Below are positions 32,587 through 40,738 of a stretch of DNA of 64,000 nt, piece by piece (the first letter of the stretch is position 1; the number at the start of each line of letters is the position of its first letter). The notes beneath the pieces were generated by a model. That model searched no databases. It worked only from the letters and a program-made list of their open reading frames with translations, and had not been told where the DNA came from. The DNA lies in NCBI RefSeq assembly GCF_030269545.1, contig NZ_BSTN01000010.1, positions 124,001 through 188,000 of the forward strand. The letters are read 5' to 3'. The translations under genes were made by a program, and so were the position numbers. Origin of the DNA: Actinomadura sp. NBRC 104425 (GTDB lineage: Bacteria; Actinomycetota; Actinomycetes; Streptosporangiales; Streptosporangiaceae).

Positions 32587-33455
32587 CACGCGCCCTCCTG
32601 CGGCCGCTCACCCGCCCGGACCGCACCGAGCAGGACGCCGACCGCGCCGCGCCGCCACTGCGCCCCGCCGGAGCGGCCGCCGCCCCGCCGCGCGCCGCCG
32701 GAGCGCCCGCCGTCGCCTGCGTCCGCGGGCCCGTCCTCCCCAGGATGCACGTCCGCGAGCCGTCTGTCCTCCCGGCGGGCGTTCGCGCCCGGCTGCGGCC
32801 CGGCGCCGCGGCCCTCGTCGCCCCGGCGCTCCGCGCGCGGCCGCTCCGGGTCGCCGAGCGCGCGCTGCAGCTCGGCGATGCCCTTGGAGGTCTGGCTCTT
32901 GACGGTGCCGACCGTGATGCCCAGCACCCGCGCGGTCTCCTTCTCCGACAGGTCGAAGGCGAACCGCAGCACCACGCAGGCGCGCTTGCGCTCGGGCAGC
33001 CGCTGCAGGGCGGCGCGCACGTCCAGCACGGCGGGCACGTCCGGCGTGTCGGCGTGCTCCTGCACGCTCGCGCCGAGCGCCGCCAGCCGGTCCCGCTCGC
33101 GCACCAGGGCGCGGATGCGGCTGTGGCACATGTTCAGCACGATACGGCGGACGTAGGCCAGCGGATGCTCGGAGCTGCGCACCCGGTCCCAGCGGTGCCA
33201 GGCGGCGGCCAGGGCGTCGGCGGCCAGGTCGTCGGCCGAGTCCGGGTCGCCGAGCATCAGGTGCGCCAGCCGGGCCAGGTCGCGGTGGTGCAGCTCGAAG
33301 AACCGCCGGAACTCCCGGCGGTACGCCTCCTCGTCCCGCTCGGCCTCCGGCGGGTCGCCGGATGGCGGGTCACCGCATGCCAGGTCGCCGCATGCCAGGT
33401 CGCCGCATGCCAGGTCGTCGGACGCCGGGTCGAACGTGTCGTCGGTGGACCTCAT
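32586..33455 (-). CDS. ECF-type RNA polymerase sigma factor with long C-terminal extension
   Basis: Sigma factor of 289 aa from the ATG at 33455. Region 2 contains FFELHHRDLARLAHLMLGD, DDLAADALAAAWHRWDRV and PLAYVRRIVLN; region 4 contains LPERKRACVVLRFAFDLSEK and LGITVGTVKSQTSKGIAEL. This core (about aa 45-190) resembles SigE-type ECF factors. About 100 extra residues follow, Arg/Gly/Asp/Glu-rich and probably disordered. The N-terminus holds a DLACG triplet encoded by a 15-bp tandem repeat. An in-frame ATG at 33521 is possible but lacks a site. It overlaps the membrane-partner gene. CAGGAGCGCTCCCG, 11 of 14 to a CelR box, sits on its ribosome binding site. Confidence 0.82.
   Translation of the reverse strand: MRSTDDTFDPASDDLACGDLACGDLACGDPPSGDPPEAERDEEAYRREFRRFFELHHRDLARLAHLMLGDPDSADDLAADALAAAWHRWDRVRSSEHPLAYVRRIVLNMCHSRIRALVRERDRLAALGASVQEHADTPDVPAVLDVRAALQRLPERKRACVVLRFAFDLSEKETARVLGITVGTVKSQTSKGIAELQRALGDPERPRAERRGDEGRGAGPQPGANARREDRRLADVHPGEDGPADAGDGGRSGGARRGGGRSGGAQWRRGAVGVLLGAVRAGERPQEGA
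33373..33417 (-). repeat. Three 15-bp tandem repeats in the sigma gene
   Basis: The unit CCGCATGCCAGGTCG occurs at 33373, 33388 and 33403 without mismatch and encodes repeated Asp-Leu-Ala-Cys-Gly. A likely site of copy-number variation between strains. Confidence 0.9.
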
Positions 33456-33597
33456 CAGGAGCGCTCCCGCGATCGCTGCGGCACGGCCGCCACCGCCTTC
33501 GGGGCGACTTGTGCGGATCATCCCTGGCTTCCGGGGCGTCCGAGGGTAACAGCGGGCCGCCGCCGCGGCCGCCGGAACGGGGCCGGGCCGCCGCTGC

Positions 33598-33611
33598 TGG
33601 GAGCGCTCCCA
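33598..33611. promoter_or_regulatory. Perfect CelR box between sigma factor and ABC transporter operons
   Basis: TGGGAGCGCTCCCA, identical to the CelR/CebR operator known from Thermobifida and Streptomyces. It lies 52 bases before the -35 of the transporter operon and about 140 bases before the sigma-factor start, so it could serve either direction. Confidence 0.85.
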
Positions 33612-33662
33612 TATGAAACCCCCGGTCAGCTCGGGTGTGAGAGAACTTTCCAGATTTCCCTA

Positions 33663-33714
33663 TTGTGTGCCAGGTCACCTGGGTCTACGATCCCACACAA
33701 TCGAAGCGCTTCGA
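33663..33714 (+). promoter_or_regulatory. Promoter and TCGAAGCGCTTCGA operator of the transporter-GH31-GH1 operon
   Basis: TTGTGT (33663-33668), 17-base spacer, TACGAT (33686-33691), then the perfect 14-bp palindrome TCGAAGCGCTTCGA at 33701-33714, over the start region. Confidence 0.85.
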
Positions 33715-33827
33715 CACCCCTCTCGACACCCGCGCCGACACGACCGGCGACCGGCGGCCCGTCCGCGACCGGAACGCTTGCGTCGCCCGGCGCGGGGACA
33801 GCGAGTTCCCACCCCGGAGGAGCACCG

Positions 33828-35111
33828 ATGAACAGACCAGGCAGGGGCACGGCGCTGCTGGCCGCGCTCGCCGCGGGGTCGCTGGCGCTGACCGCGTGCG
33901 GCGGCGGAGGCGGCGAGTCCAACCCCAACGAGCTGCGGCTGTGGCACTACGAGTCGCCCGACAGCGCCATGGGCGTGGCCTGGAACCAGGCCATCAAGGA
34001 GTTCGAGGCGACCCACCCCGGTGTCAAGGTCAAGTTCGAGGAGAAGGGCTTCGAGCAGATCCAGAAGACGGCGCCGATGGTGCTCAACTCCAACGACGCG
34101 CCCGACATCCTGGAGTACAACAAGGGCAACGCCACCGCCGGGCTGCTGTCCAAGCAGGGGCTGCTGGACGACATGTCCGCCGAGGTCGCCAAGCGCGGCT
34201 GGGACAAGATGCTCAGCCCGAACATCGCCGTCACGTCCAAGTACGACGCCAAGGGCGTCATGGGCGGCGACAAGTGGTACGGCATCCCCAACTACGCCGA
34301 GTACACGCTCATCTACTACAACAAGGAGCTGTTCGACAAGCACGGCGTGAAGGTGCCGACCACCTACGACGAGCTGATCAAGGCGATGGACCAGTTCGTC
34401 GCCAAGGGCGTCACGCCGTTCACCAACGCCGGCGCCGAGGTCATGGCGCAGCACTTCATCTACCAGCTCGCCCTCGACAAGGCCGACCCGAACTGGGTGC
34501 AGGCCTACCAGCGGTACACCGGCAAGGCGAACCTGACCGACCAGGCGTGGACGGCCGGGGCGACCACGTTCGCCGACTGGGTGAAGAAGGGCTACATCGC
34601 CAAGAACTCGGTCAGCCTGAAGGCCGAGGACGCCGGCGTGGCGTTCATCCAGGGCAAGTTCCCGATGATGTTCTCCGGCACCTGGTGGTTCGGCCGGGTG
34701 CTCAAGGAGGCCAAGTTCGACTGGGACACCATGCTCTGGCCGGGCGGCACGATGACGGCCGGCTCCGGCGGCAACCTGTGGGTGGTCCCCAAGGGCTCCA
34801 AGAACAAGAAGCTGGCCTACGACTTCATCGACATCACGATGAAGAAGAACATCCAGAACGCCCTGGGCAACGCGGGCGGCGTGCCGGTCGCGGCCGACCC
34901 GGCGGCGATCACCGAGCCGAAGGCCAAGAAGCTCATCGAGAACTTCGACCGGCTGGCCAAGAACAACGGGCTGGCGTACTACCCGGACTGGCCCGTGCCG
35001 GGCTTCTACGACAAGTGGGTGTCGGCCGGGCAGAAGCTGATGAACGGCAGCTCGCCCAGCTCGGTCCTGGGTGACCTGCAGAAGGACTACGACAGCGGCG
35101 TGCCGAAGTGA
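33828..35111 (+). CDS. Oligosaccharide-binding lipoprotein of ABC transporter (family 1 SBP)
   Basis: Extracellular binding protein, 427 aa, with lipobox LTAC (Cys24) and a SBP_bac_1 fold: LRLWHYESPDSAMGVAWNQAI, abridged here to ELRLWHYESPDS, then ATHPGVKVKFE, DAPDILEYNKGN, WYGIPNYAEYTLIYYNKELF and GGNLWVVPKGSKNKKLA. Start ATG has CGGAGGAG upstream. It heads a five-gene operon with all junctions overlapping by four bases (GTGA/ATGA). Because the operon continues into alpha-xylosidase and beta-glucosidase genes, xyloglucan oligosaccharides or cellobiose are the most likely cargo. No ATPase gene is present; a shared MsiK-type ATPase elsewhere is expected. Confidence 0.92.
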   Translation: MNRPGRGTALLAALAAGSLALTACGGGGGESNPNELRLWHYESPDSAMGVAWNQAIKEFEATHPGVKVKFEEKGFEQIQKTAPMVLNSNDAPDILEYNKGNATAGLLSKQGLLDDMSAEVAKRGWDKMLSPNIAVTSKYDAKGVMGGDKWYGIPNYAEYTLIYYNKELFDKHGVKVPTTYDELIKAMDQFVAKGVTPFTNAGAEVMAQHFIYQLALDKADPNWVQAYQRYTGKANLTDQAWTAGATTFADWVKKGYIAKNSVSLKAEDAGVAFIQGKFPMMFSGTWWFGRVLKEAKFDWDTMLWPGGTMTAGSGGNLWVVPKGSKNKKLAYDFIDITMKKNIQNALGNAGGVPVAADPAAITEPKAKKLIENFDRLAKNNGLAYYPDWPVPGFYDKWVSAGQKLMNGSSPSSVLGDLQKDYDSGVPK

Positions 35112-36037
35112 CCGAGCGCACTGCCAAGCAGGCGGCCGCCCGCAACCGCGACGGCCGCCTGGCCTACCTGCCCTACCTCGTCCCCGGGGTGCTGCTGTTC
35201 ATCGCCGTCATCGGCGTGCCGTTCGTCATGAACCTCTACACCAGCTTCACCGAGTGGGAGGGCATCGGCACGCCGCGCTGGATCGGCCTGGACAACTACA
35301 CCGAGCTGGCCGGCGACGGCGACTTCTGGGCGTCGTTCCGAAACAACGTCCTGGTCATCGTGGGCATGGCGATCGTGCCGACCGCGATCGGGCTGGTGCT
35401 GGCCGCCGTGCTCACCGACCTGATCGACCGGCACTTCGGGCCGCGCACCGCCAGCGTGCTGCGCGCCTGCATCTACCTGCCGCAGGTGCTGCCGGTCGTC
35501 ATCGCCGGGATCGTGTGGAGCTGGCTGCTCAACCCCGAGAGCGGCGCGGTGAACGAGCTGCTGGACGCGGTCGGCCTGGGCGGTCTGGCGCACGACTGGC
35601 TCGGCGACCCGGGCACCGCGCTGTGGACGGTCATGGCCGTGATGGTGTGGGTGCAGATCGGGTTCCCGCTGGTGGTGTTCATGTCCGGGCTGCAGCGGGT
35701 GGACCCGTCCCTGTACGAGGCGGCCGAGATCGACGGCGCCACCTGGGCCCGGCGGTTCCGGCACGTCACGCTGCCGCAGATCCGCCCGGAGATCTTCGTG
35801 GTGCTGCTGTGGACGACGATCGCCGCGCTCAAGGCGTTCGCGCACATTTTCGTGCTGACCAAGGGCGGCCCGGGCGGCGCGACCAACGTGCCGTCCTACT
35901 ACTCCTACGTCAGCTTCTTCGAGCGCACCGAGGTCGGCTACGGCTCGGCCATCTCCACCGTGCTCACGCTGATCATCCTGGCGCTGACCGTGGTGTTCCT
36001 GCGGATGCAGGGACGTGACCTGGGGGAGGAGCGGTGA
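35108..36037 (+). CDS. Sugar ABC transporter permease, MalF/LacF type
   Basis: Integral membrane permease, 309 aa, six predicted helices beginning at LPYLVPGVLLFIAVIGVPF. The EAA loop is EAAEIDGATWARRFRHVTLP, which contacts the ATPase. GTG start overlaps the preceding stop (GTGA). Pairs with the next gene product to form the channel. Confidence 0.94.
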   Translation: MTERTAKQAAARNRDGRLAYLPYLVPGVLLFIAVIGVPFVMNLYTSFTEWEGIGTPRWIGLDNYTELAGDGDFWASFRNNVLVIVGMAIVPTAIGLVLAAVLTDLIDRHFGPRTASVLRACIYLPQVLPVVIAGIVWSWLLNPESGAVNELLDAVGLGGLAHDWLGDPGTALWTVMAVMVWVQIGFPLVVFMSGLQRVDPSLYEAAEIDGATWARRFRHVTLPQIRPEIFVVLLWTTIAALKAFAHIFVLTKGGPGGATNVPSYYSYVSFFERTEVGYGSAISTVLTLIILALTVVFLRMQGRDLGEER

Positions 36038-36936
36038 CGACGTTGACCACGCGCACCGCCGGGGCACCGGCCGGGGAACGGCGCCGTTCCGCGCGGCGGA
36101 CGCGGCGGCGGCGCCGGCGCGGCCCGTCGGCGTACGCCGTGCTCGTCGGCATGACGGCGCTCGCCGCGATCATGCTGATCCCGTTCGTGGTGGTGGTGTT
36201 CAACGCGCTGAAGTCGCCGGCCGAGTACTCCGCCAACGGGCCGCTGGCGCCGCCCGAGGGCCTGTACCTGCAGGGTGTGCGGGACTTCTGGGAGCGCGTC
36301 GACTTCGGGCGGGTGCTGTTCAACAGCGCCCTGATCAGCGGGTCGGTCGCGGTCGGCGCGGTGCTGCTGTCGGTGCTGAACGCCTACGCGCTCGGCATCG
36401 GCCGGGTCAAGGGCCGCATGTGGGTGCTGGTGGTGCTGCTGATGGCCAACACGCTGCCGCAGGAGGCGCTGGTCTACCCGCTGTTCTACCTGTCCAAGCA
36501 GTTCGGGCTGTACGACACCCGGCTCGGCGTGATCATCGTGTTCACCGTCATCCAGAGCGCGTTCGGCACCTACCTGCTGTCGTCGGTGCTGTCGACGTTC
36601 CCGCGGCCGCTGCTGGAGGCGGCCCGGATCGACGGCGCGGGCCGCTGGCAGATCCTGTGGCGGGTGGTGGTGCCGGTGGTGCGGCCCACCCTGTCGGTCC
36701 TGCTGGTGTTCTTCTTCATCTGGACCTGGAACGAGTTCCTCATCCCCATGGTCTTCCTGCAGTCCAACGACAATCAGACGGTCTCGGTCGCGCTCGGCGT
36801 GCTGCACGGGCAGCGGCTGATGGACGCCACCATGTCCAGCGCCGCGGCCCTGCTCGGGCTGATCCCGACCGTCGTCTTCTTTCTGATCTTCCAGCGCACG
36901 TTGTCGCGCGGACTCACGGCTGGAGCCATCAAATGA
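36034..36936 (+). CDS. Sugar ABC transporter permease, MalG/LacG type
   Basis: Integral membrane permease, 300 aa. A basic N-terminal tail (ERRRSARRTRRRRRRG) precedes the first helix. The EAA loop EAARIDGAGRWQILWRVVVP lies near aa 205, and the C-terminus reads FLIFQRTLSRGLTAGAIK, the typical MalG-family ending. GTG start overlapping the upstream stop, stop overlapping the GH31 start. Confidence 0.94.
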   Translation: MTTLTTRTAGAPAGERRRSARRTRRRRRRGPSAYAVLVGMTALAAIMLIPFVVVVFNALKSPAEYSANGPLAPPEGLYLQGVRDFWERVDFGRVLFNSALISGSVAVGAVLLSVLNAYALGIGRVKGRMWVLVVLLMANTLPQEALVYPLFYLSKQFGLYDTRLGVIIVFTVIQSAFGTYLLSSVLSTFPRPLLEAARIDGAGRWQILWRVVVPVVRPTLSVLLVFFFIWTWNEFLIPMVFLQSNDNQTVSVALGVLHGQRLMDATMSSAAALLGLIPTVVFFLIFQRTLSRGLTAGAIK

Positions 36937-39269
36937 AGTTCACCGACGGCTACTGGATGATGCGCGAGGGCGTGCACGCGTCCTACCCGGCGGAGGTGCT
37001 CGACGTCGACGCCGGGACGGGCTCGTTCACCGTGCACGCCCCCGTGCAGCGCATCCGGCACCGCGGCGATCTGCTCAAGGGCCCCGTGGTCACGCTGACC
37101 TGCTCCTCGCCCATGCGGGACGTCGTCGGCGTCACCGTCACCCACTTCGCCGGGGTGCGGCCGCCGCGTCCGGAGTTCGAGGTGGCCGCCGACCCCGACG
37201 TCGACGCGGCGGTGGCCGTGGACGACGACGCGGTGTCCCTCACCTCCGGCGACCTGACGGTGCGGGTGGCGCGCGGCGACGAGTGGCGGGTGGACTTTTC
37301 GGCCGGCGGGCGGCGCCTGACCGGCAGCGGCTTCAAGGCCATGGCGATCATCGACACCGACGAGGGCCGCCACTACGTGCGCGAGCAGCTCGACCTCGGC
37401 GTCGACCACTACGTCTACGGGCTCGGGGAGCGGTTCGGGCCGCTGGTCAAGAACGGCCAGTCGGTGGACATCTGGAACGCCGACGGCGGCACCGCCAGCG
37501 AGCAGGCGTACAAGAACGTGCCGTTCTTCCTGACCAACGCCGGGTACGGGGTGTTCGTGGACCACCCGGGCCGGGTGTCGTTCGAGGTGGCGTCGGAGGC
37601 GGTGGCCCGTGCGCAGTTCAGCGTCGAGGGCCAGTCGATGCGCTACTACCTGATCTACGGGCCGACGCCGCGGGAGATCCTGCGCAAGTACACGGCGCTG
37701 ACCGGCCGCCCGGCGCGCGTGCCGGACTGGTCGTTCGGGCTGTGGCTGTCCACCTCGTTCACCACCTCCTACGACGAGGAGACCGTCACCTCGTTCATCG
37801 AGGGCATGGCGCAGCGGGACCTGCCGCTCAGCGTGTTCCACTTCGACTGCTTCTGGATGCGCGAGTTCCAGTGGTGCGACTTCCAGTGGGACCCGCGGGT
37901 GTTCCCCGACCCGCCGGGCATGCTGCGCCGGCTGAAGGAGCGCGGGCTGCGGATCTGCGTGTGGATCAACCCCTACATCGGGCAGCGGTCCCCGCTGTTC
38001 GAGGAGGGCAAGGCGCGCGGCTACCTGCTGAAGCGGCCCAACGGGGACGTGTGGCAGTGGGACAAGTGGCAGCCGGGCTGCGCGGTCGTCGACTTCACCA
38101 ACCCCGAGGCGCGCGAGTGGTACGCCGCCAAGCTGGACGCGCTGCTGGACATGGGTGTGGACTGCTTCAAGACCGACTTCGGCGAGCGCATCCCCACCGA
38201 CGCGGTGTTCTACGACGGCTCCGACCCCGAGCGCGCCCACAACTACTACACCTACCTGTACAACCAGACCGTCTTCGAGCTGCTGCGCAAGCGGCGGGGC
38301 GAGGGCGAGGCGGTGGTGTTCGCCCGGTCCGCCACGGCGGGCGGGCAGCGCTTCCCGGTGCACTGGGGCGGCGACTGCGAGTCGACGTTCGAGGCGATGG
38401 CGGAGAGCCTGCGCGGCGGCCTGTCGCTGGGCATGTCCGGGTTCGGGTACTGGAGCCACGACATCGGCGGCTTCGAGGGCACGCCCGACCCCGCCCTGTT
38501 CAAGCGGTGGATCGCGTTCGGGCTGCTGTCGTCGCACAGCCGCCTGCACGGCAGCCACTCCTACCGGGTGCCGTGGCTGTTCGACGAGGAGTCGGTGGAC
38601 GTCCTGCGCCACTTCACCCGGCTGAAGATGCGGCTGATGCCCTACCTGGCGGGCGCGGCGCGGCAGGCGTACGGCGAGGGCCTGCCGATGATGCGCGCGA
38701 TGGTGGTGGAGTTCCCCGACGACCCGGCCTGCACCCACCTGGAGCGGCAGTACATGCTGGGTGACGACCTGCTCGTGGCGCCGGTCTTCTCCGCCGACGG
38801 CCAGGTCGCCTACTACGTGCCCGAGGGCGTGTGGACGCACTACCTGACGGGCGAGAGGGTGCACGGCGGACGCTGGGTGCGCGAACGCCACGGCTTCGAC
38901 AGCCTGCCGCTGCTGGTGCGGCCCGGCGCCGTGATCCCCGAGGGGGCCGTGGACGACCGGCCCGACTACGACCACGCCGACGGCGTGACGCTGCGGGTGT
39001 ACGAGCTCGCCGACGGCGCCCGCGCCACCACCGAGATCCCCGCCCCGTCCGGCGGGGGGACCGCCGCGTCGTTCACCACCTCCCGGGACGGCGCGGCGGT
39101 CCGGGTGGCGGCCGAGTTCGCCGGCGGCGCCGGCAAGCCGTGGAACGTGCTACTGGCCGGCGTCGACTCCGTCGCCCGCGTGGAGGGCGGCACGGTCGAC
39201 GAGCATCCGCACGGCACCCTGGTACGCGCCGACGGCCCGCAGATCGCCATCACCCTGGAGGACCGATGA
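36933..39269 (+). CDS. GH31 alpha-xylosidase (YicI-like)
   Basis: Intracellular enzyme of 778 aa, without signal peptide, removing alpha-xylosyl residues from xyloglucan oligosaccharides or isoprimeverose. YicI-type features: N-terminal beta domain with YVYGLGERFGPLVKNG, barrel region SVFHFDCFWMREFQWCDFQW (a YicI-subgroup signature), nucleophile Asp in CFKTDFGERIPTD, acid Asp in WGGDCES, and GMSGFGYWSHDIGGFEG. The length equals YicI (about 770). The ATG overlaps the permease stop. Its position after the importer says imported oligosaccharides are processed from the xylosyl end inside the cell. Confidence 0.94.
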   Translation: MKFTDGYWMMREGVHASYPAEVLDVDAGTGSFTVHAPVQRIRHRGDLLKGPVVTLTCSSPMRDVVGVTVTHFAGVRPPRPEFEVAADPDVDAAVAVDDDAVSLTSGDLTVRVARGDEWRVDFSAGGRRLTGSGFKAMAIIDTDEGRHYVREQLDLGVDHYVYGLGERFGPLVKNGQSVDIWNADGGTASEQAYKNVPFFLTNAGYGVFVDHPGRVSFEVASEAVARAQFSVEGQSMRYYLIYGPTPREILRKYTALTGRPARVPDWSFGLWLSTSFTTSYDEETVTSFIEGMAQRDLPLSVFHFDCFWMREFQWCDFQWDPRVFPDPPGMLRRLKERGLRICVWINPYIGQRSPLFEEGKARGYLLKRPNGDVWQWDKWQPGCAVVDFTNPEAREWYAAKLDALLDMGVDCFKTDFGERIPTDAVFYDGSDPERAHNYYTYLYNQTVFELLRKRRGEGEAVVFARSATAGGQRFPVHWGGDCESTFEAMAESLRGGLSLGMSGFGYWSHDIGGFEGTPDPALFKRWIAFGLLSSHSRLHGSHSYRVPWLFDEESVDVLRHFTRLKMRLMPYLAGAARQAYGEGLPMMRAMVVEFPDDPACTHLERQYMLGDDLLVAPVFSADGQVAYYVPEGVWTHYLTGERVHGGRWVRERHGFDSLPLLVRPGAVIPEGAVDDRPDYDHADGVTLRVYELADGARATTEIPAPSGGGTAASFTTSRDGAAVRVAAEFAGGAGKPWNVLLAGVDSVARVEGGTVDEHPHGTLVRADGPQIAITLEDR

Positions 39270-40645
39270 CCTTCCCCGACGACTTCCTGTGGGGCGCGGC
39301 CACCGCGTCGTACCAGATCGAGGGCGCCGCCGGCGAGGACGGCCGCACGCCGTCCATCTGGGACACCTTCAGCCACACCCCGGGCCGCGTGCTGAACGGC
39401 GACACCGGCGACGTGGCCACCGACCACTACCACCGGTGGCGCGAGGACGTGGCGGCCATGGCCGAGCTGGGCCTGAGGGCGTACCGCTTCTCCATCTCCT
39501 GGTCGCGGGTGCTGCCCGAAGGCCGGTTCAACCCGATCGGCATGGACTTCTACTCGCGCCTGGTGGACGAGCTGCTGGAGCGCGGCATCGCGCCCGTCGT
39601 CACCCTCTACCACTGGGACCTGCCCCAGGAGCTGGAGGACGCGGGCGGCTGGCCGCTGCGCGACACCGCCCACCGCTTCGCCGAGTACGCGACCCGCGTC
39701 GGCCAGGCGCTCGGCGACCGCGTCCACACCTGGACGACGCTGAACGAGCCGTGGTGCTCGGCGTTCCTCGGCTACGCCTCCGGCGTGCACGCGCCGGGCC
39801 GCACCGACCCGGTGGACGCGCTGAAGGCCGCGCACCACCTCAACCTGGCGCACGGCCTGGCCAACCGGGCGCTGCGCGAGGTGGTGGCGCCGTCGGCGCG
39901 GCATTCGGTCACCCTCAACCTGCACCACCTGCGCGGCGAGCCGGAGGCGGTGCGGAAGGTGGACGCGGTCGCCAACCGCATCTTCCTCGGCCCGATGCTC
40001 GGCGGCGGCTACCCGGACGACCTGCTGGAGGACACCGCGGCGCTCACCGACTGGTCGTTCGTCCGCGACGGCGACGAGAAGACCGCCGCGGCGCCGCTGG
40101 ACATGCTCGGCGTCAACTACTACAGCCCCACCCGGGTGCGGCGGTGGGACGGCACGTCCCCGCGCGAGACCGCCGACGGCCACCGCGACGGCGCCGCCAG
40201 CCCCTTCGTCGGCTGCGACGACGTGGAGTTCCCGCGCCAGCCGGGCCCGTACACCGCGATGGGCTGGCCGATCGACGCCACCGGGCTGACCGAGATGCTG
40301 CTGCGGCTGCACCGCGACCACCCCGGGGTGCCGCTGGTGGTCACCGAGAACGGCGCCGCGTTCGACGACGAGGTGGACTCGGGCGGCCGGGTCCGCGACG
40401 ACCGCCGCATCGCCTACCTGCGCGACCACATCGCCGCGGTGCGCGCCGCCATGGACGCCGGGGCCGACGTGCGCGGCTACTTCGCCTGGTCGCTGCTGGA
40501 CAACTTCGAGTGGGCCTACGGCTACTCCAAGCGGTTCGGCCTGATCCGCGTCGACTACCCGACCGGCCGCCGGACTTGGAAGGACAGCGCCCACTGGTAC
40601 CGGGACCTCATCGCGGCGGGCGGCGTCCCGGCCGCCGCCCCGTGA
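39266..40645 (+). CDS. GH1 beta-glucosidase, cytoplasmic
   Basis: Retaining beta-glucosidase/beta-galactosidase, 459 aa, no signal peptide. Acid/base Glu161 (TLNEPW), nucleophile Glu361 (VTENGAAF), N-terminal signature FLWGAATASYQIEGA and C-terminal FAWSLLDNFEWAYGYSKRFG are all complete. It would act after the GH31 enzyme, taking glucose from the deprotected oligosaccharide. ATG overlaps the GH31 stop. It is last gene of the operon that starts at 33663. Confidence 0.95.
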   Translation: MTFPDDFLWGAATASYQIEGAAGEDGRTPSIWDTFSHTPGRVLNGDTGDVATDHYHRWREDVAAMAELGLRAYRFSISWSRVLPEGRFNPIGMDFYSRLVDELLERGIAPVVTLYHWDLPQELEDAGGWPLRDTAHRFAEYATRVGQALGDRVHTWTTLNEPWCSAFLGYASGVHAPGRTDPVDALKAAHHLNLAHGLANRALREVVAPSARHSVTLNLHHLRGEPEAVRKVDAVANRIFLGPMLGGGYPDDLLEDTAALTDWSFVRDGDEKTAAAPLDMLGVNYYSPTRVRRWDGTSPRETADGHRDGAASPFVGCDDVEFPRQPGPYTAMGWPIDATGLTEMLLRLHRDHPGVPLVVTENGAAFDDEVDSGGRVRDDRRIAYLRDHIAAVRAAMDAGADVRGYFAWSLLDNFEWAYGYSKRFGLIRVDYPTGRRTWKDSAHWYRDLIAAGGVPAAAP

Positions 40646-40701
40646 CCGGGCCGCGGCCGGGCGGGCCGGAGCCGCCGTAGGCGCCGCTATCCTCTGCACA
40701 A

Positions 40702-40715
40702 TCGAATCGCTTCAC
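40702..40715. promoter_or_regulatory. Degenerate copy of the TCGAAGCGCTTCGA operator before its likely regulator gene
   Basis: TCGAATCGCTTCAC matches the 14-mer at 11 positions and shares the preceding bases CACAA with the copy at 33701. TATCCT (40688-40693) may be the -10 box. A weak autoregulatory site is likely. Confidence 0.55.
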
Positions 40716-40738
40716 ATGTCCGCAGGATGGGACGGCAC

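Noticed and set aside
33456..33469. CAGGAGCGCTCCCG as a firm CelR box
   Set aside because: Only 11 of 14 positions match and it overlaps the purine-rich ribosome binding site, so chance likeness is possible; kept only as a note.
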